DNA from: Dolomedes plantarius
Taxonomy: Eukaryota > Arthropoda > Arachnida > Araneae > Dolomedidae
DNA: 64,000 nucleotides
NCBI GenBank assembly: GCA_907164885.2
Contig: OU015497.1
Coordinates: forward strand, 66,739,577-66,803,576
Direction of reading: 5' to 3'
This document shows positions 1-14,045 of this stretch, one piece after another (position 1 is the first letter of the stretch; each line of letters starts with the position of its first letter). The notes beneath the pieces are model-generated. The model was not told the DNA's origin, made no database searches, and saw only the letters and a program-made list of their open reading frames with translations. The position numbers were made by a program, and so were the translations under genes.

Positions 1-75
1 AAAATATTTCCAGTTGTATCTACTAGTTTGTTAAGAGGATAATACATCTTAAAGAATATTCAAGAAAATAACAAA

Positions 76-1917
<1,842 letters not shown>

Positions 1918-2345
1918 AGGGCGATGGCCGAATAGCTAGAGTACTGGCATTCAATACTAGAAACTGTGCCCGAGGTTGCCTAGTGATAGCTCGTCAAGGT
2001 TTCAGATTAGGGGGGGGGGGCTTCAAGTTCAAAACCCGACGCCGTTCAATATTTCAGTGTATGGGCCCGTTAAATCCGTCGACGGGTAAGTCATCCCATG
2101 AGGACATTTGGTAGGAGAAGGCAAGGGCCCTCCGTTTTAAATTGAGATCTCACATTTCTAAAGTCGGACTCCGACCCTTGTGGTGCCATTGAAAATCATG
2201 CCATATTACTCTGCCCACAGTCGGGTCATGATCTGGCGTTTTCCGTCCAGATGGGTGTAAGTAACGATAACAACACAACACCAGATTCCGTGGGTTCTAG
2301 TCCACACTGTTGGCAGGCCTGTTTGTAGTCGTTTAGAATCGACAT
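1918..2345 (+). mobile_element. tRNA-derived SINE
   Basis: Markedly richer in GC than its surroundings. A box-A-like TGGCCGAATAGCTAGAGTAC is followed about 90 bp later by a box-B-like AGTTCAAAACCCG. This is the internal polymerase III promoter arrangement of a tRNA-derived SINE. The spacing is wider than in a normal tRNA, so the head has been expanded, in part by a G-run near 2010. A body of about 250 bp follows, holding CATCCCATGAGGACAT and a GTAACGATAACAACA segment. Both boundaries are approximate because I could not find a target duplication. Confidence 0.65.
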
Positions 2346-3222
2346 TAAACAGCAGGTGCTTGTCTAATTAGTCTTTGCATGGCAAAAATATGACCGTAGC
2401 GTCCTCAGGCAACTCAGCCCATAATTGTTTGCAAGCACTAATGCAGTATCCAAATGTTTTCATAGAAAATGTACTTGCATTTCAAAGACGTCAGTAAAAC
2501 ATAACTTACTCGATTATTTCATTTCATAGTCAAAAGAAAAATTCATACAATGAAGTAATTAAGCTACATAGAATAAATTATCTTTGGATAAATGAAGTTT
2601 TTCCATAAACTGCAGTATGGTGTTGTATATTAAAAAAATAAATCTTTCATTTAAACCAAAAAAGTACTCTTTAAAAAAGTGATTTATCATTTTATAATCT
2701 GGATTATTTTTCTTTATTTTGAATATTGGAAGCTTTGACGTTATCTATATTTCTAATATTTCGACAAGATAAAAATGCCGCAATACTGGGATTTCATAAA
2801 TAACATTTGCGAAACAGTAAAAAAAAAAATAATAATATATTGAGCATTTTTGAAGCTGCTGTTTATCGTTCGTTAAATCTAAAACGGAGAATAAAACCGT
2901 CAAAATTATTTGGAATGGGAAAAAAAATGAAGCATTTTCTAGATTTTTCAAATTCTGACATTCTACAGGCTTTTTCTTCTGTAACACACAATAACGCAAA
3001 GTATATGCTATTTTATTCCATAAAAAAAAATGAAATTCTTTGTTGGAAAAAATGAATTTCCCAAAGTATCGCTATGGATGAAATCTGTTTTACGAATTCA
3101 ACGTAAATACTAATCGTGTGACATAAAGAAACAATATTACATTGACACGGTTGCGTTTATTTACACAATAACATCAATTATATAGAATTTATTTTAAAAA
3201 TTTTAGTAAATGATTCTTTTAT
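2346..3222. other. Unassigned AT-rich sequence
   Basis: Short overlapping ORFs on both strands near 2745-3055 have no recognisable domain and A/T-run-driven composition. I treat them as chance. Nothing else is seen. Confidence 0.4.
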
Positions 3223-3238
3223 AGTATATATATATATA

Positions 3239-4028
3239 CAGGGTGGACCAAAAGTCTTGCCCTGATTATAAAAATTCATTACAAAATAACCGTTTAATAT
3301 AATAATATAAATTTTCTATCATTGGATAGGTCAGTTTTAGTAGTTTTTTTGTACAATAGTTGGCGAGAGTGCTCCTTCAAGAGGACTCAGGGAAACATTT
3401 TGAAGGAAGATATCATTTTCGGCCGAAATGTCGTCGATTCAAGAGTAAGCCCAATGTGTGCTTTGGTTTCCCGAAACGAAATCGCCCATTAAAGTTCAGC
3501 GTAAATTTCTACATTGTTATGGACGACACCCTCCTGATTCAAAATGAATAAAGCGATGGTATGAAAGGTTTAAAGAAACAGGCAGTGTTACGAATCTTCC
3601 CAGAAGTGGTAGGCCTAGTGTGAGTGAAGCGACTGTTGATCGCGTTCGGCAGTTGTTTCAACGGAGTTCCTACTAAATCAACTCGTGAAGCATCACGTGA
3701 ACTTCAAATAACAAAAACAAGTTTGGTAAGAATGCTCCATAAAAGGCTTGTTTGCAGTATTTGAAGTTCACGTGATGCTTCACGAGTTGATTTAGTAGGA
3801 CTCCGTTGAAACGATTGCCGAACGGCAATCATTTTCGTTCCAGTTGCAGAAAATGATGTCTTCCTTAAAAATGTTCCCCCGATTTACTCTTGAAGGAGCA
3901 CTCGCGCCCACTATTGCACATAAAAACTACTGAAACTTGCCTATCCAATGATACAGAAGTTAAATTTTTATATTAAACGGTTATTTTGCAATGAATTTTT
4001 ATAATCAGGGCAAGACTTTTGGTCCACC

Positions 4029-4031
<3 letters not shown>
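3239..4031. mobile_element. Fold-back Tc1/mariner derivative
   Basis: A 793-bp element starting CAGGGTGGACCAAAAGTC and ending GACTTTTGGTCCACCCTG, with TA at both sides (3237-3238 and 4032-4033). The inverted match is not limited to a short terminal repeat. The right arm (about 3758-4031) is an inverted, internally deleted copy of the left arm (3239-3711), including transposase coding sequence. Only about 46 bp of unpaired loop remains at 3712-3757. It is best read as a palindromic, non-autonomous derivative of a mariner-clade transposon. It could form a long hairpin when single-stranded. Confidence 0.85.
3551..3745 (+). pseudogene. Transposase N-terminal helix-turn-helix fragment
   Basis: In-frame codons give KRWYERFKETGSV followed by a GRPSVSEATVDRVRQ segment, the paired-type DNA-binding region usual near the N-terminus of mariner-clade transposases. 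After a one-base gain near 3672 the homology continues as REASRELQITKTSLVRMLHK. The catalytic core is absent because the element turns back on itself just downstream. An inverted second copy of the last part of this coding region lies at about 3758-3820. The fragment has no coding capacity. Confidence 0.75.
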
Positions 4032-4075
<44 letters not shown>

Positions 4076-4098
4076 TAGATAGATAGATAGATAGATAG
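4032..4098. repeat. (TA)n-(GATA)n microsatellite
   Basis: A TA run passes into about six GATA units, directly abutting the fold-back element. Confidence 0.95.
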
Positions 4099-5257
4099 AA
4101 ATATATAAATTTAAAACTACGTGTAAACATGATTTTATCCTAAAGTGTGGCTAATAAGAATAAAATTAATATAATCTATCATTTTAATTTCAAATAACTT
4201 CATGATTCCTTCAGAAATCCTTCATATTTCCCCAAATATTACAGCTTAGGAACGATACTCGAATCATTCTAAGAAATCATTTGTTGCTACAGGGAATTCA
4301 AATTTATTTCCAGTCATGCATAAATAATGTGATTTCTGTCCCTACTACAAAACTCATTTGATATTACTTTTATTTTTTTTCTGGTATTTAGTAGTTTTTA
4401 AACTGAATTTGATGAATAGCGAAACAGACACTTCACAAGAAAAAGTCATTTCCAAATTAAACTTAGTTGAATTTGGTAGTTGAGGTTACCATTTATACTT
4501 TTATCTTTAGAGGTAAAGCAGAGAAATCTCACAACTTTAATAAGAACATTATATTATATCCTATAATACAACCAATAATGTGAAATTTTCTGGCCGGAAT
4601 TGGATACATTAAATTAAGAGAAAGTACACCAACAAATGTATCGATTTATGAAACATTACTTACCAATTTAGAAAATAAAAGATGCATTAGATACATTATA
4701 TCTAAATTAGTGTAACATTATAAGACTAATAGAAGTTTAATTAAAATTGCTTTTGATCAAATGAAACATATTTTTAGCCATTGAAAGGAAACATTTTCTA
4801 CCTGAAAATACTGATACATTTACAATTTCTCTGAAATAGGTCTGGTAATGGAAACCACGAAATATCCGTGCTTTTATATCCAAAAGAAGATCCCAGGAAA
4901 TAGATTTCAAAGTTTTTAACTTAGTTTTTAAGTTCAGTTTTACATTATGTGTGGTTGTATAAGGCGGTATTGTTTTCTCTTAATTATATGAAATAAAATC
5001 AAAATTTCGCTATTAATTTTAAATATTTATGTGCAAATATTTTTGTATAAACATTGGTTGTAAAAAATATTCAAATTTGAGTTTTCGATTGTTTGTAAAG
5101 ATAGAATTATTTTAAAGAGAATGCTACGTATGATTTTTAAATTTAAGGATAGAATCCGATCTCCGATAACTGTGATACATTCAGTGTTTACTTTTCTCAA
5201 TTATATATATGAGGAAGGAACTTGATAACTTTTAATAATATTCCTCGAAAAATTTCA
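4099..5257. other. Unassigned AT-rich sequence
   Basis: About 1.1 kb with no ORF above chance length, no terminal repeats and no recognisable homology. Confidence 0.4.
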
Positions 5258-5262
5258 TAGCA

Positions 5263-6620
5263 TGTAATAAGCGAGATGTGAATACGCGTCAATTTAGATG
5301 AGTAGGACCACACAGCCTGCATTGTGAGAAGGATTTATGACACTCAAGCGGCCAGGCGCCGGGGAACAGGGTCGTCGCAAGCGAGCAATCAATGCAGGCA
5401 ATAAAACCATAAAAGTTAAGAAGACAGAAGCTTAAACCAGAGATTAGGAAACAGGTGCTGCATAGGAGCTGAGAAATTTCCCAGACGAGGTGATTCGTCC
5501 AGTGTAATTAAAATGCAGACATAAAAACAGGAGCCAACCTATGAACATGATGGCTCGTCCCCCAGCACAATCAAGAGGCGGAGCGAGCGAATCACAAGCC
5601 AGAAGACAAGATCCAATCAAAAAAATAGAAACGACATATATATACAGGGCGTGAAGCATTTTAAAAGAAGCCTGTTATTAAAAAAAAAGATGCCTAAAAA
5701 CTAAGCTGCCACAGGGCCGACAAGAGAGCCCCTTTACTAAAGGAAAAAGACGACTGATAAATAAGAGGCAACCGGACCGAAGAAAGCTCCAATATTATCC
5801 TAGTGAATGTTAGAATGAGCTCCCGACGTAAGAAGGAAGGAAACAAACGAATTAAGCTGCTGCGAAAACAAGGACATCCAGATGTAACACTAAGTGATCA
5901 ACCTACAATTAAACGTGGAGAATAATAACGCCAAAGATATACGACGATGATGCATGTTGAATAAGGTGACCTACGAACTGCGGCTAACGGAGCGAGGTTT
6001 GCGACGAGGAGATGATGGAGACGTCGATGACCGACAGACAGTGCTGACTGACACACGGAGTAATCTAAGAGCACCATCGCCACCCTATGAACTAAATCAA
6101 TCCTGAGTTATCATCGAGCCATGAACTTTTAGTGCCAAGATAGAACTCTTTTCTGACGAACTTAGTGCTCAGGGATTATCGAACATTAGACGAACTTTGT
6201 GAGTACAAGTGGTGGAACGAGTGTAAGCGACAGTGCCGGCAGCCTATGGGTGAGCATATTTGCTGATATAATTTATTTCACATCTCTACTTATTACAAAT
6301 TTGCCTCTTGACCTAGAGTCGGCATTGCTGAGTATATGTTAATAATACGCATTGTTCACGTGTAGAGATACTATTTTAAAATTATTTAAATACATATATT
6401 CTTGATTAATTCTGTGTACTATTGCGGTTAAAATTTAGCATGATGTTATGTGTTGAAGATGTATATATAAGTGTGTAAATAAAATGTATATATGTAATCG
6501 GAGTGTCTTTACTGAGAGTTGTAACCCTTGATTTACTTGTGGATAGAAAGAGAGTTGGTCGCAACGCGACATTACCAGCCTAACGATCATAGCCCAATAG
6601 CCCCAGTGAGGGTTATTACA
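5263..6620 (+). mobile_element. Solo LTR of a retrotransposon, 1358 bp
   Basis: The segment starts TGTAATAA and ends TTATTACA, a perfect 8-bp terminal inverted repeat in the canonical TG...CA form. It is flanked by a perfect 5-bp direct repeat TAGCA (5258-5262 and 6621-6625), the target duplication expected for Gypsy or BEL/Pao integration. An AATAAA signal at 6478-6483 fits a polyadenylation site and sets the orientation as plus. No gag-pol sequence follows, so this is a solo LTR left by LTR-LTR recombination. Its GC content and codon-like patches differ from the flanks. The short ORFs inside are not recognisable. The family is unknown. Confidence 0.8.
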
Positions 6621-6625
6621 TAGCA

Positions 6626-8224
6626 AAACTGTCGACCTGTATATATTATATATCTATTTCTTTTATGATTCAAATTTTTCTTGAAATGTGTTTGTTTCAT
6701 GTTTACTAAAAGATCAATTATCTGTTTTTCCAACTGTTACTCATAATATGCTGTCAATTTTAAACGACATCAACACCATAAAATAAAAACTTATCTTTAA
6801 AGAATTTCATCAAAAATTTATCAAGTATTTTGCTCTCAGTTTAGCTTCCTCTTTCGAAGAATATGTATCTTTTCTTATAGTACAATGAAACTATACGTAT
6901 AGCACGTCTACATGAAGAAAATGGTTCAACTTCGTCTCACAATTTGTAGAAAATACTAAGGTGAGTTACATTAATAAGTAAGGTAATGAAAAGCACTAAA
7001 TGCTCGAAAACTCTTTGCTCTAAAACTACTTTGCTATAAAACTCTTTTTTTTAGAGAAAAGTAGTCCTCATTATCCCTCATCTAACCAAGGGCTTAAAGT
7101 ATTTTTTTCTTAACTTTGTGATGCTCATTAGTGGAGACAATGACACGGTTTAGGGGCGAAATGGTGAAGCAAAAATTTCTGGAAAGTAGCATTTCTTATA
7201 TTTGGTACCAGGAATATTCAGGTATATTTCCAGGAATGGAAAAATTAGCGATATATAACACAATAGTTTTAAGAGCCTAAATTCACAAGCAAGTTGAGAG
7301 CACGTAAAAACTAATGAATACCTTTTAAGGAAGCGATTTTTTCTCCCTTTTCCTTTCTTTACATAAATATATTGCAGATTTTTTTAGACTTCTGTATATC
7401 CACACTTACGGGGTATGGCCAACCTTAAACATGCTTTATACATAAAATGCGTGAATTCATATAGGCATATGAAGTAATTTCTGTTTGCAATTCTTAATAA
7501 GGTAATTTTTTCAACTGATGAATGTTGCGTTCTTTAAATTGTGCATAAGATGTTTAATATGATGTTAAAATTAACAAAAGTAGCTCTTGAACTGACTGAA
7601 ATCTAAATAATTTAGTTTTTCATTACTATACATTAATTTAACCTTCCGGTATTATCCAGTATAAGTTATAACTATTATAAGGTGGATATCAAAACGACTT
7701 TGAAAAACTCCTCAATCTGGGTTTTGAAGAATTAATTACTTAACCCCCCTATTCTGTCTATAGCCATTACAATCCCTCAAAATATTAATCGTAAGTGGGG
7801 TGGAATTCTCGAACCGTCAATTGGACTCCTCCCATCACATGATTCTGCAAGAAGAAGAAAAGGGAAATACGATTTTTTTCTTAGTTCATAGCAGCCTGAA
7901 CACAAATTTACTCAAATCCTTAAAATTATAGTCACATTTTGAAATCCTATATAAATCTCAAAATTACACATTCCTTAATGCACGAATATAGAGACTTCCA
8001 TTTAAACATGTAACATAGCAAATATTTTTCAATCTTACTGAAATTCCAAACTCGTTAGTTTTCTAGAGTCATAAAGATACTGGCCAACATGATTTTGTTC
8101 TCGAGAAATGAATTAGTACCAAGACTATATCTGAATACAATTGGATCACGAAAGCGGAAAGTTACGCTGCCGCAGGTAAAGATAGTCAAAAGCATTTTAA
8201 AATTTACTGCGTTTAAGTATTTGG
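6626..8224. other. Unassigned AT-rich sequence
   Basis: No supported gene. A short segment near 7740-7850 is slightly GC-richer but has no recognisable structure. Confidence 0.4.
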
Positions 8225-8336
8225 ATTGCATACATTATCTTCCAGAGACGCTGAAGAGCTGATAGCGAATGACCCATTAATTTTCATTTCCGAAGTTTTA
8301 CTGTTTGTTTATATTACTGTTTAATTACTGCGCCAA

Positions 8337-8966
8337 ACTAATATAAGGGGACTTGCTGTCATTGAGATGGCAATTCATTACAACGGCATCATTAGAAATG
8401 ATCCGAACAGTATCCCGACGTATGTTGGGCCGTTTGGTATTGGCTGGCCTGATGTAACCGTTACAGTCGGAATTAAAGAAGAGCATGTCAAGGATTGGAA
8501 AGTCATAGATGATTATACTTGCACAGATCATAACGCAATTAGCTTTGAAGTAGAATTGAGAGATATTACAGAGCGGAAAATTGACAACCCCAGGTGGGAG
8601 ATTAAAAATTTGAGATGGATTCCATTTAGAGTGGAGTTAAGAGAGAGATTAAAAGAGTTTAAAAGTAAAATGGCAGACTGGGATATTGATGAAAGCATTG
8701 GGAAACTAAATACAGTTATAATAGACTTATGTAAGAAGTACAGTAAAAAGAATATTAGGAAAAGAGATCGCATGGCCTGTTGGTGGACAGAGGAACTGAC
8801 GATAGAAAGGAGGAAAACCAGGGCGTATAGAAGACGATATCAAAAAGAAGTAGATCCTATAGAAAGAAAGAAATTAAGATTGAAATTTAAGAAAATCAGA
8901 GCTAAATATAGAACGCTGATGAGTAAGGCTAAAAAGAGTAAGTTTGAGGAATTACTTAACAGTTAA
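8337..8966 (+). pseudogene. LINE ORF2, endonuclease C-terminus and linker
   Basis: Codons from 8337 read NIRGLAVIEMAIHYNGI and continue to a YVGPFGIGWPDVTV segment and a TDHNAISFEV segment. These match the last part of an R1-type apurinic endonuclease, where a S/T-W-I-D-V block and an S-D-H triad precede the end of the domain. In target-primed retrotransposition this domain nicks the chromosomal site. A lysine- and arginine-rich linker (about residues 60-200) follows. The frame ends in TAA at 8964-8966, inside a short tandem duplication, and the RT domain continues in another frame. The catalytic N-terminal half of the endonuclease is missing, so the piece is non-functional. Confidence 0.75.
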
Positions 8967-9028
8967 GAACTTAACAGTTAAGAGGAATTACTTAACAGTT
9001 AAGAGGAATTAGCTTAACAGTTAAGAAC
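8946..9028 (+). repeat. Short tandem triplication inside LINE ORF2
   Basis: GAGGAATTACTTAACAGTTA recurs three times with small changes between 8946 and 9028. It introduces TAA stops and shifts the frame between the linker and RT regions. It probably arose by slippage after insertion. Confidence 0.85.
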
Positions 9029-9030
9029 AC

Positions 9031-11458
9031 CTCTGGCTTAATAAAAAACATTATAAAGGAGAAAAGGCAAAATGCGCTGGAAATGATCATGGGGGAAGAT
9101 GGTGTTTTAAGAGAAGAGGAAGAAGATATTGAGAAGGAGTTGGCTAGGTATCACTTTATTAGCGAAGAAGAGATCGAATTGGAGGAGAGAGCTGAAGAAA
9201 GTGGGGAAATTACTGAGATAACCAAAATGGAGATCGAATATAATATAGAAAATACGGCCACTAACAAGGCGCCGGGTCATGATGGGATTACGCTTAGTAT
9301 TATAAAGGAGGTACATGGAGCTGATGATGACATCTTATATAGCATCTATAATAGGTGCCTCGACGCTGGTTATTTTCCTAGAGAATGAAAGCGGGCCAGA
9401 GTATTATACTTCCCAAAGGAAGGAAAAGATCTGAAGCGCCCGAACGCATATCGGCCGATTTGCTTGTTGCCCGTAATGGGTAAGCTATTTGACAAGATAC
9501 TAACCAATAGACTAGTGATTTATCTGGAAAAGGAAAATAAGCTATCGAATGAACAGTATGGTTTTAGGAGAGGGAGGAGCACAATTAGTGCGCTGAACAG
9601 TATTATGAAGATTGTGAAGGAGAATAAAAATAATGGTCAACATACTTGTTTAATTTCGCTGGACTTTAAAAATGCTTTTAACTCCATTAGGAAAAAGAGT
9701 ATAAAGGATGCCCTTAAGAATTTGAAGATAAATACGTCTTTGAGAAAGATCATAATTAGTTTTTTAGATGAAAGAAAGGTGATTATGAAGAAGGGAGATC
9801 ATGCCTATAATGTTGGTGTGCCACAGGGTTCGTCCATGGGGCCTGTGCTGTGGCTGATCACTATTAACGAGCTGTTAGAAATGCGAAAAGAGCAAAACCA
9901 TTACCACATACAGGCCTATGCTGACGATGTGATGATACTGATCAAGAGCACAGTTGCGTATAAGTTCACTGAATTGTCTAAAGTAGTGCTTGATAAGTGT
10001 GAAGAGTGGGCAAGGAAACACAAGCTGCAGTACAGCATAGATAAGTGCTGCTATACGATCGTAGCATGTAAAGGGAATATTAGCAGGAACCCGTCTATTA
10101 GGCTAGAGAATGAAAGCATTAAATATAAAAAGGAAATAAAATATCTAGGTGTCATCTTAGACTATAAATTAAATTTTCTTCAACATCTTGAGGCGGTCAA
10201 AGAGAAGTCAATTAAAATTCTGTATAAACTGGTGCACTTGGTGAAAAAGACGTGGGGATTGAAACCTAAAAACATTAAGGAAATTTACAGAATAGTCATA
10301 GAAAAAATATTATATGCCTCAGAAGTGTGGTTCAGAGACCAAGAGAAATTTAAAATTAAGATCAGGCAAGCGCAGAGACCCTCATTGATAGCTATTACAA
10401 AGTGCTACTCTGCGGTTGCAACCGATGCCTTAAACGTACTGGCGGGCTGTGTCCCACTCGATATTAAGGCTAAAGGAAATAAGCAGCTGAATGAGCTATT
10501 TGAAGAAAGTAAAGAGATCATGGTTGGAAATGAGGTATTTAATAGTGCCAATTGTGATATCAGTATTAAACAGATAAAGAATATAGAAGACATAATGAAA
10601 ATTAAATGGACGTTAGATGCTAAGCCAATTTCGGACCATGTTTTTTACACAGACGGATCGAAAATTCATGACAGAATAGGCTCGGGCGTTGTTTACTATT
10701 TTAAAGAAGATCTGATAGAAGTCTATAGAGAAAGAGTTATTGGCGGTAACTCGTATTTAGCGGAGGTGCGGGCTATTCAGAAAGTGCTGGAGATTATGAA
10801 GGACAGAAGTTTCAGGGAAAGTGACGTGTATACTGATTCTAGAAGCGCCCTGGAGGCATTAGGCACTTGTAATTATAAAGGGGCTGAGGTGGAAAAAATT
10901 AAAAATATCATTAGTAGAGAAAATTTAAAATTAAACTTTCATTGGGTCGAAGCGCACGTCGGTATAAAGGGAAATGAAGAGGCAGATAAAGCCGCCAAAG
11001 GGGCTACGGAGTTGGAAGAGGCTGAAACCAATTATAAGTATAATCGGAAGTTTGTAAAAAGAAAGATAGAACACCAAGAGAAATTGGAATGGCAAGCTAA
11101 CTGGGATAATTCGAGTAAGGGAAGAAGTGTATATAACATCTTTAAATATGTTAGTGAAAGCAGACTATATGGAGATTTTGTGATCAATCAAGCCATCACT
11201 GAACATGGGTGTTTTGGCGCTTACCAAAAGCGCTTCCATGGGAATGACGATAAATGCCCATGCGGGGCCATTCAAACGGTCAAGCATTGTTTATTCGAAT
11301 GTGACAATTATAAAAGCATTAGAAGAAATTTACCAAGAGGATTCGAGAATTGGGATCTGTATAAGATCTTCTGTTACTACTATTGTAAGAAAGCCATTAA
11401 GTATATTGTGAGGGATCTTATGGACCAGCATATGCCATCTTCGCACGTGGTTTCTTAG
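9031..11458 (+). pseudogene. LINE ORF2, reverse transcriptase plus RNase H
   Basis: RT motifs appear in order: NKAPGHDGI near 9265, RPNAYRPICLLPVMGKLFDK (finger and palm), EQYGFRRGRST, CLISLDFKNAF with the first catalytic aspartate, GVPQGSSMGPVLW, then AYADDVMIL at about 9916-9940 with the two catalytic aspartates, and KYLGVILD. An RNase H domain follows with YTDGSKIHDRIGSG at about 10645, VYTDSRSALEAL, and HWVEAHVGIKGNEEADKAAK. The C-terminus carries CPCG plus HCLFEC, a nucleic-acid-binding motif of the R1/I group. The frame is open from 9031 apart from one TGA at 9386-9388 just before the RT fingers. From 9389 to the TAG at 11456-11458 it is intact, so decay is limited. Confidence 0.9.
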
Positions 11459-11577
11459 CCTCTTGTTGTGCTGTTTTGTCTTGTCTTTATCTGAACATTT
11501 TTTTTTGCATATTATTTTGTGAACAGTATTTGTAACTAGCTGCATGTATTTGTTATAGGTATTTAAAAAAAAAAAAA

Positions 11578-12078
11578 TCTGCATTAAGTTCGGATCACCT
11601 TTTAACTGTGAAAATAATCACATAGGTAATTGTATGTATTGGTAAAATGGTCTGTTTCGATTCCAATGTTATGAACATGTACCTTGGTCAGCTTTGTACA
11701 TATTTGCTTAAATAAGTTTGTATCAATGCATATTGTTTTATAAGTTTTTTGTGAATTTAATTTCGTATTATAGCTAAGAAAATGGTATTGCATTTTTGTT
11801 TTCTATCTCGATCTTGGAAATGTGTCTATTTTTGGAACAGAATTATGTTTATGTTTAATAATTATGCGACTGCAATATGTGTAACTTGTATAATAATGTA
11901 ATTTAAAATAATATTAAGTGTTGTAAATCCATATAAAATATGTGAATATGTAAACCGCCGTATAAGCTTTTCGCTGAGGTCGGTGTAACTTTCGAACTTA
12001 CTGTTTAATTAATGAAATAAACAGCATATCAGTAAATATTTTTATTTTTATTTTATTTTTATTTATTTATTTATTTCA
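11578..12078 (+). other. Possible LINE 3' UTR and simple-repeat tail
   Basis: This follows the A-run. It holds AATAAA at 12016-12021 and then a TTTTA/TTTA repeat to about 12078. This may be the true 3' end of the LINE with a simple-repeat tail, or the start of flanking DNA. The sequence alone does not decide it. Confidence 0.4.
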
Positions 12079-12884
12079 AATGCGGAGGCCTTGTTGCTAA
12101 ACATTCATCTGAATGTGAATTACTGGGAAGACAATGCCTTGCAGACCCCAGACCAGTTAGTAGTGGTCAACATGGAAAGCGGCCGGCCGCCCTATCTGAC
12201 ACCGCAAGACTGCTCTTATGATTAAAACTCGAAACTTTCTAAATTTTTCAATCCCTGAAAGTTTTAGATTTTTATTTGTTTATCAACAGATAAAAACTCA
12301 TTATTTTATTTCAAATTCTGTGGAATTCTCAAAATAATATTGCGTCATAATTTTTTTAATGAAATAGGATAAAATACATGAAGTAAATTATTAAAAAAAT
12401 ATATTATTTCCCTACATTATGCATTAACATTAAAAAGACAATTTAATATATAATGTTTAATGTAATATATGCTAAAAGGTAAACCAGAGTTTCTAATTTT
12501 AAACATACATTCAATTGCATAGAAATACAATATTTTGAACACCGTCACCGCAGATAATCCTTTACATTTGTCAGGTGGGCCATTTAGGCTTACAATACAA
12601 CCGCAAAGATATATTTCCTACGGAAAAACTTCTTAACTATCATAAGAAGAGAGGGGAAGTTAGTATACCCTTCTGTTGTTCAGAGCAAATATATCAGCAT
12701 CTAGGATCTTCTGGGACAGATTTGAATTGCAAAGAAAAAAAGTAATAGATTGTTCTTCCGCAGATTGAACATAATGGGGTGTCACATCTTTAGTGGTCAG
12801 GCAGTTTCCCTAGACATAAATTCTAGATGAAATTGGGGAGAACTTCAGAAGAAAGGGATGAGTACGTTTTATCTAAAATCTTAG
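12079..12884. other. Unassigned sequence with a short GC-rich patch
   Basis: A GC-richer patch at about 12080-12220 (containing GCGGCCGGCCGCC) is followed by AT-rich sequence. No ORF, tRNA-like promoter or terminal repeat is convincing. Confidence 0.35.
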
Positions 12885-14045
12885 ATTTTATAGAAATAAA
12901 GTGAATTTAAATGCGGTTCTGACAATGTATATTCATACATCATAATTTCCTTATTAAACTTTGCAAGTTTTTTGTAAGATCATAGTAACTAGAAGTGCTT
13001 CATAAGATAGTTCCGTAAAATGAATTGTGAAGTAATTCGGTAATTTAATGTTTAGGAAGTCGCATTGGGTAAGAAGAAAAAGTATAGGAAATTTTTAAAA
13101 TCTTAAGTTACCGCTTAGATATTAAATCCATAAAGTGAATTTAAATATAGTTCTGACAAAGTATAATCATACATCATTATTTCATTATTAAACTTTACAA
13201 GTGTTTTGAGCGATCATACTAACTAGAAATCTTTCATAAGATAGTTCGTAAAAGGAATTGTGAAGTAATCCGGAAATTTAAAGTTTAGGAAATCGCACTG
13301 GGTAAGAATTAAAAAAATAGGAAATTTTTAAATTCTTAGGGTTTCTCTTAGGTATTAAATCAATAAAGTGAATTTAAATATAGTTCTGACAAAGTATATT
13401 CATACATCATTATTTCATTATTAAACTTTGCAAGTGTTTTGAGATATCATAGTAACTAGAAATATTTCATAAGACATGTTATAGTTCCTTAAAACAAATT
13501 GCGAAGTAATTCAGTAATTTGAAATCGAGTAAGTTTTATTGGGTAAGAAGAAAAAGGATAGAAAATTTAAAATTCTTAACGTTTCTCTTAGATATTAAAG
13601 CAATAAAGTGAATTAAAAAGCAATTCAAAGAAAGTATATTTATACATCACAGTTTCCTTATTAGACATTGCAAATGTTTTGAGAGATCATATTAAGTAGG
13701 ATATTTTTAAAATATATGTTAAAGTTCCGTAAAAGGAATTCTGAAGAAATTCGGGGAATTAAAGTTGAGTAAGTTGTATTGGGTAAGAAGAAAAAGGATT
13801 GGACATTTTAATATCTTAAGGTTTCTCTTAGATAGTAAATCAATAAAGTGAATTTAAATGCAGATCTGACAAAGTATATTCACATATTATAATTTCATTG
13901 TAGAAATTTAGAAGTGTTTTGAGAGCTTATAGTAATTGAAAATATTTCATGAGATATTTCGTTTTTCCGTTAAATGAGTTGTGAGGTAATAAGGTAATTG
14001 AAAGTCGTGTTCATTGCATCAGGTAAAAAGAAAAGCGGAAGGAAA
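12885..14045. repeat. Tandem repeat array, about 235-bp unit, five copies
   Basis: Each unit begins near AAAGTGAATTTAAAT and contains TCATAGTAACTAGAAAT and GAATTGTGAAGTAATTCGG. Unit starts fall near 12898, 13133, 13365, 13606 and 13845, giving periods of 232-241 bp. Copies have diverged by scattered substitutions and small indels. There is no coding potential. Confidence 0.85.

Larger units (their letters stand above)
8330..11577 (+). mobile_element. 5'-truncated R1/I-group non-LTR retrotransposon (LINE)
   Basis: This contains, in order, the C-terminal part of an apurinic-type endonuclease, a reverse transcriptase, an RNase H domain and a C-terminal cysteine/histidine motif, all on the plus strand. 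That order is typical of R1/I/LOA-group LINEs. The 5' end is missing. A weak match to the start of an endonuclease (SRDAEELIANDP followed by IFISE, about 8245-8300) may be a displaced remnant. A 13-base A-run at 11565-11577 is one candidate 3' end. The other is the AATAAA at 12016 followed by a TTTTA/TTTA repeat. I see no clear target duplication. Confidence 0.85.

Noticed and set aside
12898..14040. CRISPR-like regular repeats
   Set aside because: The repeats are contiguous 235-bp satellite units without distinct spacers, and the genome is eukaryotic.
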